Shown in pieces: positions 1 to 12,600 of a stretch of 64,000 nt of DNA (position 1 is the stretch's first letter; each line of letters starts with the position of its first letter). Under the pieces are notes generated by a model. That model was given only the letters and a program-made list of their open reading frames with translations, did no database searches and was not told the origin of the DNA. The DNA comes from Nymphaea colorata (taxonomy: Eukaryota > Streptophyta > Magnoliopsida > Nymphaeales > Nymphaeaceae): the NCBI RefSeq assembly GCF_008831285.2, contig NC_045148.1, forward strand, positions 11,700,183 through 11,764,182. Direction: 5' to 3'. The translations under genes were made by a program, and so were the position numbers.

Positions 1-932
1 AAGTAGAGTTAGAGCAATATCTAAAGCAATACAAGAATGTGTGTGGTTGATACGACTGTTGAAAAACATTACACAAGATGTGAATTGTGCAGTGAGACTC
101 TATTGCAACAATCAAAGTGCAATTAGACTTGTAGAAAATCTTGTCTTCCATGCTCAAACAAAACACATAGAGGTGGAACATCATTTTATCAGAAGGCACT
201 CAAAGGAGATATTCAATTGCATCCAATCGCTTCAGAAGATCAAGTCAGTGACATCTTTATCAATGGCTTGCCAATACAAATATTCACCAAGCTAAGAAGA
301 ATGTTAGAAGTTATGAGTAAAGAGTCGGTAATGAGGGGGAGTTTGTAAAGAGTCATCACCGACTATCTTGGAAGAGTCAAGAAGACTCAAGAGGCTATGA
401 ACCCCCCTTTTAAAGGTGGTGCTTATGTAATGATTAAAGAAAAACAAATAAAATAAATGAAGAATTCGGTGGATTCTTCCACCACTGACTAGTCCTCCAT
501 ATAAATAGGAGTGGCTAGCCATTTTGTAATGCATCAAAACATCAAGTGAGTGGTGAGTGTCTTGAGCAAGAGTTTTCACTTCATGAGCTCGAGTGTTAGA
601 GTTTCAAGTGTGTGCTCAAGTGCAAAGAGGTTGGGTGCTTGGGTGATAGCTCACTACATGAGTTTGTTGAGGCGAGTTCTTGTACCACACTTTTGTAAGT
701 TCTATCTTGACAAATAATGCAAGTATATTATTTAAGTATACTTGGTGCATTTACGTCATCGTTTGTCGAGATCACTTTGTGAACTTTGTTAATTTGGTGA
801 TTGAGCTTTTATTAAGTTTTGTCAAGTTTATAATTAAGAATAATTTTAGACGTCGCGACTCTACCGGTTTTTCTCCACACAAATTTGGGTTTGCATTTAA
901 GTTATATCTTGGGCCCACTTTTGTTTTCTACA
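1..932 (+). mobile_element. Ty1/copia retrotransposon, 3' end (RNase H tail plus 3' LTR)
   Basis: The first 348 bases encode the C-terminal end of a copia RNase H. Visible motifs are YCNNQSAIRLVEN, TKHIEVEHHFIRR and, after a one-base frame change near 212, QLHPIASEDQVSDIFINGLP. These match the copia pattern CDNQSAI / TKHIEIDxHFIR / DQVADxFTKGL. The reading frame starts in the frame of base 2 and resumes in another frame around base 214, so this copy carries a frameshift. The stop TAA (346-348) lies just inside the LTR, as in the intact copia elements elsewhere in the window. A purine run (332-341) precedes the LTR. The rest of the element lies left of the window. Confidence 0.85.
344..932 (+). 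repeat. 3' LTR of the copia element at the left edge
   Basis: The proposed LTR begins TGTAAAGAGTC directly after a polypurine tract and ends TTTTCTACA, giving the TG...CA termini of copia LTRs. The left partner LTR is outside the window, so the exact ends and the target-site duplication cannot be confirmed. The end at 932 is inferred from the TG...CA rule only. Confidence 0.55.
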
Positions 933-2636
933 CTCCTAACCCCATGTTGGCTGCCGCTAATGTCACTTTCGACCTGCAGCAGTCCAAAATGTGAACATAA
1001 TACAGTAGTCGTTCCACTATTCTTCCAAGTCCCAATTTACAGCAACCTATGCTGCCTCAACTCATCAGCTATTGCTGCTAATTATAACCAATAGATGCTC
1101 AAGTTGCCCCTTAATTCGTGGCCACTTGAACTAATCCTAACATCATGGTCAATGAGTTGCTCTTAATCTTCTACCGTTTGTGCCGCTCACAACCAACACC
1201 CGAATAGCAGTGCTTGCCTTGCTGCTTCTATCATGGCACTCCACCTACTGTGCCTAGTTTACAGCCATCGGAGTTGCTACTCCTAATCAGCTACAACCTA
1301 CTGCTGATTACTGCAACCTCAAGTTGTACATGTTTCAATCTGGACAACAACATTATCGTTCGCTCATGATAATAACCAAAGATATGAATGAACCATAAAA
1401 GCAGCACCCTGCTGCAATCAATTGGCAGCCTAGGTTCCAATGAATTAAACTATAGATCTCCATTTGAATCCGCTTAACCACACTTCGTTCGAATAAGCTA
1501 AATGTCTTGACTGGTCTCATCCAGTCACTAATATTAGAGGGAATCAGGGTTCTTGATCCAAGCCTGAATTTTTGAAAATCTAAGTTTAGACCCAGATCAG
1601 TCCAGCATACCGGATCTCCTCCTCTCCAAGAGGCTAAAATCAAGGTTGAACATATAACAGCCCCCTACTCATGAGGGTCCTCGTTAACCATCCCCCTCCT
1701 TGGATCTTATGGCATCTCAATCTTCTCTAACTAAAAGCCTCTTCGGCATCGTCTTCATGTATAATAGTGTTAATGTTCCCCCATCTTGAAGGTCAATAAG
1801 GCCGTCTTTGGGACTGGAAGTTAATGCTCGTCATAGAATATCAGGTAAATCGGGGAGTCTCTCAGCAAAATTTTGCGGAAGTCACGACAGGTCTTTCGGA
1901 ATTGAAAATTTGGGCTGCTCAATGAATTACTGGAATAACTTTTATTTATCAGCCAACTCTTTAAGGTTAGAAGTTTCACAACGGGTCTACAGGAATTGGC
2001 AATCTAGTGGAAAACCTTTGATGAGGATGGCTCATGTTTAAACCTGATATTACAATTTCTCATATCCTTTGTTCACCCATAAAAAATGTAGGTCTCAACA
2101 GTTATCAATGTAGTGTATATTTTAAAATTAAGAAAAATTGCTGGACCTTAAGTGAAAATTTCTTAATTCTTTATAACTCCACATTCCTGTTCTGTCCCTT
2201 GACTTTGTATTTCCACCATTCTTATTTATTACTAAATTCCTTGTTAAGGAGGAGAGAGAGTCTCTCCTCTCCATATCAAAAAGAAGGGAATGACCGAATG
2301 AGGTCTGTCTATGCTCATCGGATGGCCAGCATCTTTTGCTCTCATACATAGTCAGAGTCAACGTGTCGCGTCCTTTTTGGAATTTTACCAAACTTTTAGC
2401 ACCTTATTGGGTTGCAGCCTAGGAAAATGTACCACATGGCAAGGAAACATACCCCTTCTTATAGTGCCATGGGACAGAAATGTTCTCCACTAAAACCGAT
2501 ACATGAATAAATTTTTTGGAGTCCTTTAACATTGAAAGCACAAAACCATATATTGAAAGTTGGATTTCAAAACTGATTTGTTCATTGCACACATAATTTT
2601 AATCATAATTCAGTTTTGTCAAAAGTAGTGTGTTTC
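933..2636. other. Intergenic stretch with no recognised gene
   Basis: Short open frames here show no recognisable family. The sequence is AT-rich, non-repetitive by eye and without splice-linked coding segments that I can support. Confidence 0.6.
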
Positions 2637-5600
2637 AGAGAAGTGCTAATTAGTTCTTGAAAGATGGTTTTGGTTGACATATGGTGAAGAGAACGAACAA
2701 TGCACCACATATGAAGTACATAAAACACACATCAATATGAATACCGATTTGGATTTGATCTGCTTTAGCCTGCTTAGCTCATAATTCAACACAGTTCATG
2801 TCCTTCTGTACAGATTGACATCTGGTACAAAGTGAAAAATTAAGATGCATTAAATGAATGTAATACAGATAAGGGATTACATGTGGATCACAAATCTAGA
2901 TTGATACGAGGATTAAAATTAGGATATGGATTTGAGGAAGATTCTAAAAATGCAGATATGGATCGTGATCTGAGATCTAAAAAGTGAGATCTCAATCTAA
3001 AATATGTGTGGACCTAGGGTGGGTTTGGTTTGGACTAGGCTCAAACTAAGGCTGGGCATTGACTTGTCTAATATCAAATTGTGTTTAGTTTTAGAAAACT
3101 TGGTTCAAGTGAGTTTTGAAGTGGGCTCAAGCTATGTACAAGCCCACTTAGTTTATATTGAAAAAAACATTCATGTATTGGCAATAGATCAAAATTCCCT
3201 TGACATAGAAACTAATCTTAGTGGGTTGTTTAGGTGGCCTGACCACGCAGGAAGGAACACAAGGTAGCAAGAAGGAGACCAGAAAAAATTGACTAAAAAA
3301 TGACCTCGTGTGACCACCAAAATTTAATGTTTCCAAATGGACATGTATCAATATGACTCATTTTGGAGTGATGTCCAAGAGCAAAGAGAGAGCTTTTAAT
3401 TTAGGGGACATCAATCAAATTTGAAGTTAAAAATACTATGTCAAGGAATATCCAATTGCAACAGTATGAAGTCATGAGAAATTGATTCTTTGATTTATCA
3501 TAATTCATTTCAGAAGATTGAACTATAGTGAAGTGAAATGTCTAAAACTGGACAACCCTTAGTGAAGTTGTAGATTGAAAAATGAACTCAAATATGATTA
3601 GACTGAATAAATACTTAGGTTGAACACTAAAGAATATGATCTGGGCTTGAAGCAAGCTGACATGTTTAGGGTTGAGAGGTTTTTTACTTGGATAGCCAAA
3701 ATAGGTGAGACAATATTGTCAAGTTGAGGGAAACTGCTCCATAACTCATATTTAAGTTCTGGAACAAAACTCCAAAAATACTTTGTGGACACCTTGGAAA
3801 AGATCTAGGACAAAGGAAGGTGCCTATGTGGTGCTTAGTCTGGTCCAGTAGGGTTCTGATAATCTAGAAATGGTAGGTGAATAGCTTTAATAAGCTGATC
3901 AAGTTAGAGTGAGCATGTTTTGGTGAACATGGCAGCTGACTCCAATGACTCCCAAATACTTGAGTGGTGAGAATTATCCAAATTACTGAAGTGTTAGGTA
4001 ATTCTCATTGTTCTAGATGAAACTCCCAATTTTGAGGCTAAAATGGTGGGTAGCAAGGTAAAACTATATTTTTTTGATGAGCTAGGTAATCTTGGTCTAG
4101 GTCATAGCTCCTGAATGAGGTTTTGATTGAATGACCTCTATTTTTGAAAACTAAATTGAAGCTTTTTTGTAAAGGGTAAAATGATCATTTGAACTTATAA
4201 AAATTCAGAGTGTTTACATCACTGTTTGAGCCAAAGTTTCTTGCTTAGATCCTAAATGAAGTCCATTGGGCTTCGAGTGGTCTTGTGATGGATGGTAATG
4301 ATGTCGATCTAGGCTTGTATGCATGGATGAATGGTCATGCAGATGGAAGGTCATGTGATAAATAGTATCTACCACAACGATTGTGTTCTTGCCATGGTCC
4401 GTAAATAGGTCTTTAGAATCTCCCCTGTGTCTCCCTCTACAAGCAGCTCCTTGTCTATATAGACTTTCCAAACACCTAAATTTTTACAAACTCAAATGAC
4501 CATTTTACCATTACAATGAGGCTTCAAGTTGGCTTACAAAAATAAGAGTCAACAGTACATGGCATTTAAATCAAGTCAGAGCTCCCCATTTAGGCATCAA
4601 ACAACACCTAGACTATGATCACCTAGGTCACCCTACACTAGAATGACTAATTTGCCTCTACTATGCCATTCTAATCATGAGATAAGGGATTTCACTAGAA
4701 CTCTAAGAATTGTCTAATACTTGAGCAATTAGGGTAATTCTCACCTTCAGAAACCCTCAGGAGTCACTATAATCAACATGCCAGGTTTACCCTAGCTCTG
4801 AACCAGCTCACTCTAACTTGATCAGCTTTTTGAGTTCAATAACCTACAATTTCAGGATCATCAAGACCATGTTAGGCTCTCCTCAATGTCTACAAAGTAT
4901 TTTCTGCGTTACTTTTTGTTCTAAGATCCAAAATTAGAACAGAATGTTGGCATGCTGCAAGCTAAGATCATACTCTTCATTGCTCAATCTAAATGTTGAT
5001 GAGTTTAGTTTCAATTAAATTATTCTTGGTTGAGTTCATTTTTTGATCTACAAATTTACTGAGGGTTGTCTAGTTCCATACATCTCATTTCAATGTAGTT
5101 CAATCTTCTAAGTTGAATTATAATCAATATGAGAATATGTTTGTAAATTCTTTTTGTCATTGTGATTAGCTAATCCTCAGTAGAGTATTTCCAGCTTGAG
5201 ATTCAATTAACATTTTTTTGGATTTAAAGTTTCCATTTTGCCCTTGGACATCACTCTAAAATGAGTTAATTAAGTACCTCTGATTTTGGAAAATTGAATT
5301 TTTTTAAAGGGCAAATTAGGTCATTTTCTAGCCAAATTTCATAGGTCCACCTCCCTGCTACCATGTGCATCTTTGTGTGTGGTCAACCTACCAACACTAT
5401 CCACTTGGATACATTTCTGGGGCATTTTGATCTTTTGTCCATGCATGCATATTTCATTATAAACCTGGTTTAGGAGCCACATGAACCTAAGTTAGCATTT
5501 TATATAGGTCAACCTGAAACCAGTAGGCTCACGCACAACTTGAGCACTCTTTAGAATTCAACTAAACCTGGTTTTCTAAAATTGAGTCCAGCTAAGCTTG

Positions 5601-6133
5601 CACACAATTTTGGTTTGAAACCAGCCCAAGTCAAGTGTAGGTTGACTGGGTTTGAACTCACTTAGCCCAAATCAAGTCAGTCTAGGGGCACACCCAGTTC
5701 AAATCTTTTATCCAGATCTTTATCTGGATTTCAGATTCAGATCTCACTTTTCATATGTAGATCTCAATATCAAATCACGATCCAGATCTTCATATCATAT
5801 TCAAATCTGCATTCTAGAATCTTCCTCAGATTCACATCTAGATCCCAACATCAAATATGGATCTATGATATGCATGTGAGCATTCATGTACACTATATTC
5901 ACTTAACGTACCTTCAATTTTCCTGATGTTTGTCTATATAGAGTAGGCTGGTGGTAAATGAAATCTAAATCAATGTTCATGCAAAGCTATAACGAATATT
6001 TTTTTGTTGAACACTAGTTATAGTTTATGGTTCGGTGTGTGTTTTCTCTCTTTCATGTTCGTGTATTGTTTGTTCTCTATGCCACATGTCAACCAAAACC
6101 ATCTTTCATGAGCTGATCAACACTTCTCTAGGA
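2637..6133. repeat. Large foldback: ~1.6 kb inverted arms around a ~250-bp centre
   Basis: The left arm (about 2637-4216) reads as a diverged reverse complement of the right arm (about 4470-6133). Matching anchors include GATGGTTTTGGTTGACATATG (2662 area) against CACATGTCAACCAAAACCATC (6080 area), GAGTGATGTCCAAG (3367) against CTTGGACATCACTC (5242), CTGATCAAGTTAGAGTGAGC (3896) against GCTCACTCTAACTTGATCAG (4806), and GTAAAATGATCATTTGAAC (4177) against CTCAAATGACCATTTTACC (4492). Order and spacing are kept along the whole length. The arms have many small differences, so the structure is old. It may be a foldback-type or long-TIR DNA transposon. I saw no transposase in it. Outer limits are approximate and similarity may fade gradually past 2637 and 6133. 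Confidence 0.8.
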
Positions 6134-7954
6134 GTACATTGCTTTTCACATAACTACACTAAGATTAGAATTGAGTAAGACAAGAACATGTGAGATACAA
6201 ACAAATATGTGCGAAAATCTTCTTTTTAGCATAAATTTTTGTGTTTTCTAGCTCAAGCTCCCTTCAAAAATTAAGTCTTATATTAGTTTTGGGAGAGAAT
6301 TTTTCTCTCACCAAGCACTAGAAAAAGGGGATATCTTCCGCCTCTTCTCTCAACACCTTTGTTTATTCTGCTTGTTGAGTAGAGAAAATTTGGAGAAAAT
6401 CAAAGGACTACCCAAGATAAATAAAAGTTTGAGCAAAACCTTAGAGTCTAAGTGAGGTCTTGGATTAGAGTTGCATGAGCACTCAACCCAAGAACAAAAC
6501 TAGGCTCAAGCAAGGGTTGTAGTAGACTCGGCCAAGTCTTCAATGTTTTAGGCAATTTCTTTTTCCTTCTCTTTGAGTTTGGTTTTTTTGGGGGTGATAG
6601 TGGAGAAGTTGACTCTTTTCTTATTTGCAGTTTAGTTTTTTTTTTTCCCTAGTAGCTTTTTTTTTGCTTTTTTGCCTACCTATGTTAGTTTATTTTCCAC
6701 TTTAGCTCATGGGTTGGCTATATTTTCTTTTGTACTTTTTAATTTAGTTTATTTATATTCTTTAGTTTACTATTTTTCTGTTTCATATATTAGCATTTAA
6801 TTTGTTGTATGCAGGAAAGGCGTGAGGCCAGGTATGCTTCTCCATCCATGTCTTTTTTTTATTCATATTTCTTTTTTAAATTCTTAATTCACAATTTCAA
6901 ATATGCATCAAGCATATATATTCGATTTCAAGATATTGCTTAAATTAGGCATGCATAGCATAAATTATTTTAATTGGACATAAACCACATTTCACCCACA
7001 TGCTAGTCTATCTAGAAGTTGCATCAGGTTAGTCTAGTAAGATGTTTTTGGTAGTAGCCATAGCATATGAATATCCAAACCCAGCTTAGAGTCAACGCAA
7101 ACACATCTCCAAAATAATGTTTTCAAACCAAGATTTTCTTCAAATGATTATCCACAATCGTAGGTCATGAAGGCTCAAAGTCCAGCCTTAGGTTAACCTA
7201 ATGTCAGTCCTCCAAGGCCAAGTCTAGACCGGTCTTAGAGCCCATGGGCAAAATGATCGTTTAGCAAGGCCGTGGCAACTCTAGATGTCCTAGATTTAGT
7301 GGCCTACTTGAATGCTGGAGATTTCCTATAGCCGAGGAAATAAGGTTCACAATTTTCAATTGCATCCATGTTCCATCAGACAGGGGATGGAAAATATAAT
7401 TGTTAGATCCAATTCAAAAAAAAAAAAAAAAATCCAGAATTTTCGTCGAACAACTTGGGGTGGGACGAAAAAACCATGATAAAGAAGTTGTCCGTTAGGT
7501 GATGATACTACAATACGATCAAACAAATTTAAAAAGAAACCTAGCAAACTAGTTCCATTTCAACAAACAGTGGAATCTTCGTCCTGGAAGGAAAATTCCA
7601 TTCCATCACACTCACGGTTCCCATTCCATCAATTCCTGGAAACATATTTATCGAAACTTTATTTCAATTCCATGTTTCCAGGGGATTAAACTATACCTAG
7701 GTGTTAGGTGCCCAAATGAGATAGGTTTGACATTAGTTCAAATGATTTGGAAGGCAATTTTAAAAAAAATCACACTGTTTGGGGTAAAATGATAATTTGG
7801 CCATGGTTGAAAACTTGGGGTATTATAAAAGGGCAGATCGGGTATTATAAAAGGGCAGATCATGCCATGTGTCAACTACACATGCAAATTTTACATTGTG
7901 CTCGTAGGTGGAAAATTTTAACTTCCAAATCTTCACTTCCATTGCACATTAAAA
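6134..7954. other. Intergenic stretch with no recognised gene
   Basis: AT-rich sequence with T-rich runs (6590-6670) and a poly(A) run near 7414-7431. No coding family, LTR pair or terminal repeat was recognised. Confidence 0.55.
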
Positions 7955-8422
7955 TACACGATGTTCTGATATTTCTGGTGGCACCACACTTAATGATCTA
8001 GTGCTCATCAACTAAAATTTGAAGTTAAAACAAAGGTTTGACTGTTAATTTTTGTTCAAATATCGACATATTATAACATATTTATTATTGGAATTAGTTT
8101 TCTCTTTCAAATTTATAGACAAGCAATGTCAAGTAGAGGTGGAAGACAAAAGAATTACTTGGATCCAATTACACGAATCCCATTAAGATACACGATGTTC
8201 TGATATTTCTGGTGGCACCACACTTAATGATCTAGTGTTCATCAACTAAAATTTGAAGTTAAAACAAAGGTTTGACTGTTAATTTTTGTTCAAATATCGA
8301 CATATTATAACATATTTATTATTGGAATTAGTTTTCTCTTTCAAATTTATAGACAAGCATGTCAAGTAGAGGTGGAAGACAAAAGAATTACTTGGATCCA
8401 AATTACATGAATGCCATGAAAA
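7955..8422 (+). repeat. Tandem duplication, period 234 bp, two copies
   Basis: The segment starting TACACGATGTTCTGATATTT at 7955 recurs from 8189 almost base for base, including GGTGGCACCACACTTAATGA and ATAGACAAGCA-TGTCAAG. The few differences include one extra A in the first copy near 8134 and scattered substitutions near the ends (ACACGAATCCC versus ACATGAATGCC). Neither copy has a recognisable product. The near identity points to a recent duplication. Confidence 0.9.
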
Positions 8423-9540
8423 TAACAATGGATTGAGTTGTAGAAGAAGATGATTTGGTGATGCTTGATAAGCAGATCTAGTCGATGTTGGAGATGAAGT
8501 TCTGAGAGTGAATTATAAAGGCATACAACTTGATGATATGCTATTTTTGTGTTATATATCTCTTAAAATAAATCTATCTTTTTGTGATTTGATGCATATG
8601 CAGATGGTGGCCCATCGATAGGCACAAGTGCTTTTCAAGTCCTACAAGATACATACCAAGCCCAGATATTGAACATTATGAAGAGAATATGCTACTGGTT
8701 GGAAGATATATTGGTTGCACTTTGGCTTCAATGATTCATATGATTACAATCATGACCAAGCTCATGGCGACATAAACAAGTTTAATGGACATTTGTGATG
8801 TCTTAAATTTGTTACTTTGGATAATTGTTGGACTTATGGTATTCTAAGTTTTGGGAGTTTGGCTATCTTTAATTTTGATGTTCTTTCCTTTATCAAATTT
8901 TAAATGATAATGCATGTTTAATAATGTAAACAAGTTTTGATTATTCTAAGGATTACATTGAACTTCTTAATGTGGCTAACCAATAATCCAACATGGAAGT
9001 TTGGATAATAATTTGGATACGTGCATGATTTTCGTGATTCACAAAAGGTCAAATGCACATTCTATAGTTAAATCATAAAGGGTCTTAGAAGCTATTGTCA
9101 ACTGCTTGGATTGAATGTAAAACCATGAAATTACCCTCTACACATGTGATTTGCTTTGTTGAATATCTTATTTCATTTGCCATTATTGATCATAGTCATA
9201 TTTTTTTTATTGTTTTCTTTGTAAGTGGCAAAAATTTTACAATATTTTTTTCTTTTTTCCTGGTTGAATATTTTTTTTTAAATTTATTTATATTTTCAAA
9301 TTAAAGTACATGTTTTAGTTAATCTGATTTACAAACTGTTCCCATCCCCGTTATAACCCCCAACTCACTGATATTTCTTTTTTGGCGTTCCTGTTCAATT
9401 CAAAAACTGATTTTGACAACATTTATCAGATCGGCATGTTTGTGTATTTTGGGCTTCATTTTGAGGCGCTTCGCTGGAAATCGTTGACGCTGTTCATCAC
9501 AAGGTCCGGCCGTCTGACTCCTCTTCCATCCCAAGTAAAA
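8423..9540. other. Upstream flank of the gamma-SNAP gene, no recognised gene
   Basis: No coding family recognised. T-rich runs occur at 9200-9300. The region just upstream of the gamma-SNAP leader (9300-9540) should contain its promoter, but I see no TATA box placed well enough to call. Confidence 0.5.
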
Positions 9541-9586
9541 CTAGATCTTTCGTCGGTTCGGCAGTACTCTCCACCCACACACACGC

Positions 9587-9607
9587 AGAGAGAGAGAGAG
9601 AGAGAGA
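9587..9607 (+). repeat. (AG)n microsatellite in the gamma-SNAP 5' leader
   Basis: A run of AG dinucleotides ends 12 bases before the predicted start codon. GA-rich tracts are common in plant 5' leaders. Confidence 0.85.
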
Positions 9608-9619
9608 CAGAGGTCACCG

Positions 9620-12600
9620 ATGGCAAGTACGGACACCAACTTGCAGGATGCAGAAAAGATGATGGTCAAGGCCGACAAGATGTAATGTCACTGCCTTTCA
9701 ATCTGTTATTAACCTTACTTTTCATATTATGCTTCCGTCTTTCACTTTTTGCAAGTTACCGATCCATCGCTGTTCACGAGCGATCGTTGATAGTTTGTGT
9801 GACAGTGGTGTGATCCCTTGAACCCTTGTTTTTCTACATTCAACAAGTTGGTGCCAACTGCAATGCGTTGCAGTGATTGAAAACTGTTAGATGCAGATTA
9901 TAATCGATGCTACGTTTGTATGTTATTTGATGATCGGATGAGCGTATTAGCCAATGAAATTCGTGAAGGATGACAACAGTTATCGGGCGGTTAAAGTAGA
10001 CGACTGTCCTGTAAATTGTAATGTTTAAACAGATAATGGTATGGGACTTAATCCTTTTCTTGGTCAATTATTCCTGCCGTCCCTGGTCCAACATATACCA
10101 GATCAATTGGGAGGAACAAACAAAAAACTACAAAAATCATGGCACCAGTAGTCTAAGGCGGTGGGGGATGATATTGGTTCGGTACCATTGAGATGTCATA
10201 CATGAAATGCCGCTATGAGAAGAGACGCATAACTTAGAAAAGACACCTTTTGTTGGTCATCGGAAAGGTGCCTAGCATTTGTTACTGCAAGGTATAGAAG
10301 TTTGGTGGATGCAGGAGGAAACACTAGGATGACTTTGGGCTCTGAATTGGACTATCTTAATGTAGTTAGGTTCGTACAGATACATTGGTTAGGTGAATAC
10401 CAATGACATAGATTGTATCATATCAACAGGAATTTTCTTCTCTGCCTTGGAAGGGAATCCTTCTTCTGGTAGGGAAATGGGAAGATACCAGTTTGCATTT
10501 TATAAGACTGGATCCAGTTTGTAGAGTCAATTTCAGTTGAATGTTCGAAGTCAAGTTCATTGAAGTGAGAGATGTTGATTTGTCTTTCTTAGTTATAGTT
10601 CATAATTGGTACTTGCAGTTAATTGTTGTAAGCGAAGGATGTTGCTTTCATACTCTTTTTCAACTGGGGACAATGAATGCTGCAGGTTATTTTCTTCTCT
10701 GATTTTCTCTCACGGTCCATGTTATATGGCATGCCTAACGCTTGAACTTTTCAATTTATGATACTGGTAATCTTTGTTCATTTCACATCTTTACCAATCA
10801 TTGCTCCACTCAATGAAAGGCCAAATATAATGTACAGATATATTTCTATTTCCATTTTTACTGTTAATCCTTGTTTTTACACAAGGCACAATGCAGAACT
10901 GGTTTCTTGCTAGAAACACAAAGGTACAGCCAGTGACCTCTCAGCAGACAACCTACCTTCCACTCAGCAGATTTGCACTGCTTGTTGTCAACTCTATGGA
11001 AATCACAATCACATTATGTTCTCTTCTATTCCATGCCTATCTGTCATAGCAAGCACATTTATTGGTGGATTCAGATAACCTAAATAGCCTAGCAAACTCA
11101 TTGCTTCCTCTCCTCAGAAACTATGAACTGCCACAGTGTTATTGGAGGCATTTTAGATGCATATGATTATTGTTGCATTGGAATTTCCCCCATTAATCTT
11201 TTTTCCTAGTGGCCAAAATCATATTGTTTGCACTTTGCAGGACAAGACTCAGCCTTACTAGGTGGAAGGCAGATTGGAGAAATGCCACTTCGCTGTATGA
11301 GAAAGCTGGTTGGTGATGCTTAGGGTTACATGTCATTCGAATCTGAAAATATATCTCAACATTATAAGATTTTATGTTTATTCTGATCCATGTGTAATTT
11401 ATGACTTATTTGTTTATTTATTGCTGTTGAATAAAGCTCTTGCCTTTAGGCATGCCAGAGCTCCTGAGAAGGCAAAAGAAGCATTTGAGAAGGCTGCCAG
11501 AGGGCAGGAAATGCTTTCATCGTATCCTTATTTGTTTTAAATTGGCCGTGATTGTATTGGTCATAGTGTGTCTTACTTTTCAGAAATGACAAATCAGTGA
11601 TAACCTTAACAAGCTTACTAGACCTTGGGATGTTGCTAAGCACATGGAAGCAGCTGCTGCTTTAGCAAAGGAGGTTGGCAACTGGGGTGAAGTTTCTGAC
11701 TTTTATCGGAGGGCATCTGAGTGTTACACTGAGTGTGGAAGATCCCAGCCTGCATCAGATGCTCTTGCTAAGGGTGCACGGTTGTCATGCTAATTTAGCC
11801 ATGTCTGACTATTTCCAATTTGCTTGTTTAGAAACGTCAATATCTTCTGAACTACTTGATAATCAATATGTTATAGTGCTCTGGAGGAAGCTGTACCTCA
11901 GGATGCAATACAGATGTATGCTGATGCCTGTGCTATACTTGAAGATGATGGGAAACAGCAGATGGCATTTGATTTGTATCGTTCTGCTATGTCTTTATAC
12001 ATAAAACTTGAGAGGTAATATGACAGCCACGATACTCTTGCTCATCTGTGGGTTCACCTTTTTTCTGTTTCTATTTTGTGAACATGCAAAAAGGTCTGGC
12101 TCAAGCCTCTATTCACCTGCATGGACACTTTGCAAAATGGGGCACAACACTGTTCCTATTGGGATGTCATGCCCAACTTGAATTTTGTTCAGTCTGTCTG
12201 CACCTGCATGGACAAAGTGCAAAATGGGGCACAACATCATTGCTCTTATGAAGTGGGTTAATGATAAGATAGTGTAGGTAGAAGACATTTTCCATATCTA
12301 GGGGAAAAGAATTCACAAAAACAAATCTTTGAGGTGCCTTAGTGGCTCCGATGGGCCTTCTAAGAGATGAAGCGGTTTCTCCAAGATCTTGGTTAAAAGC
12401 ATTTCTTTCTCATCTACTATAGAGTTGGGTATGACGAGATATAATCAAATAATTTAAGTGAATCAAGATGAAAATTGTCTCCTTTTTAAAAAGCAATCAG
12501 TTCATCATTCTCACAATCATATTAATCCAAGGAACTGAATCAAATAGCAATGCAAATTTTATCATTGATTTCTGGAGTTACTGGTCTCCAAAGCCCTTCA

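Noticed and set aside
8590-8780. Possible exon (GPSIGTSAFQVLQDTY-like)
   Set aside because: The open part is short, is followed by stops, and matched no family I know.
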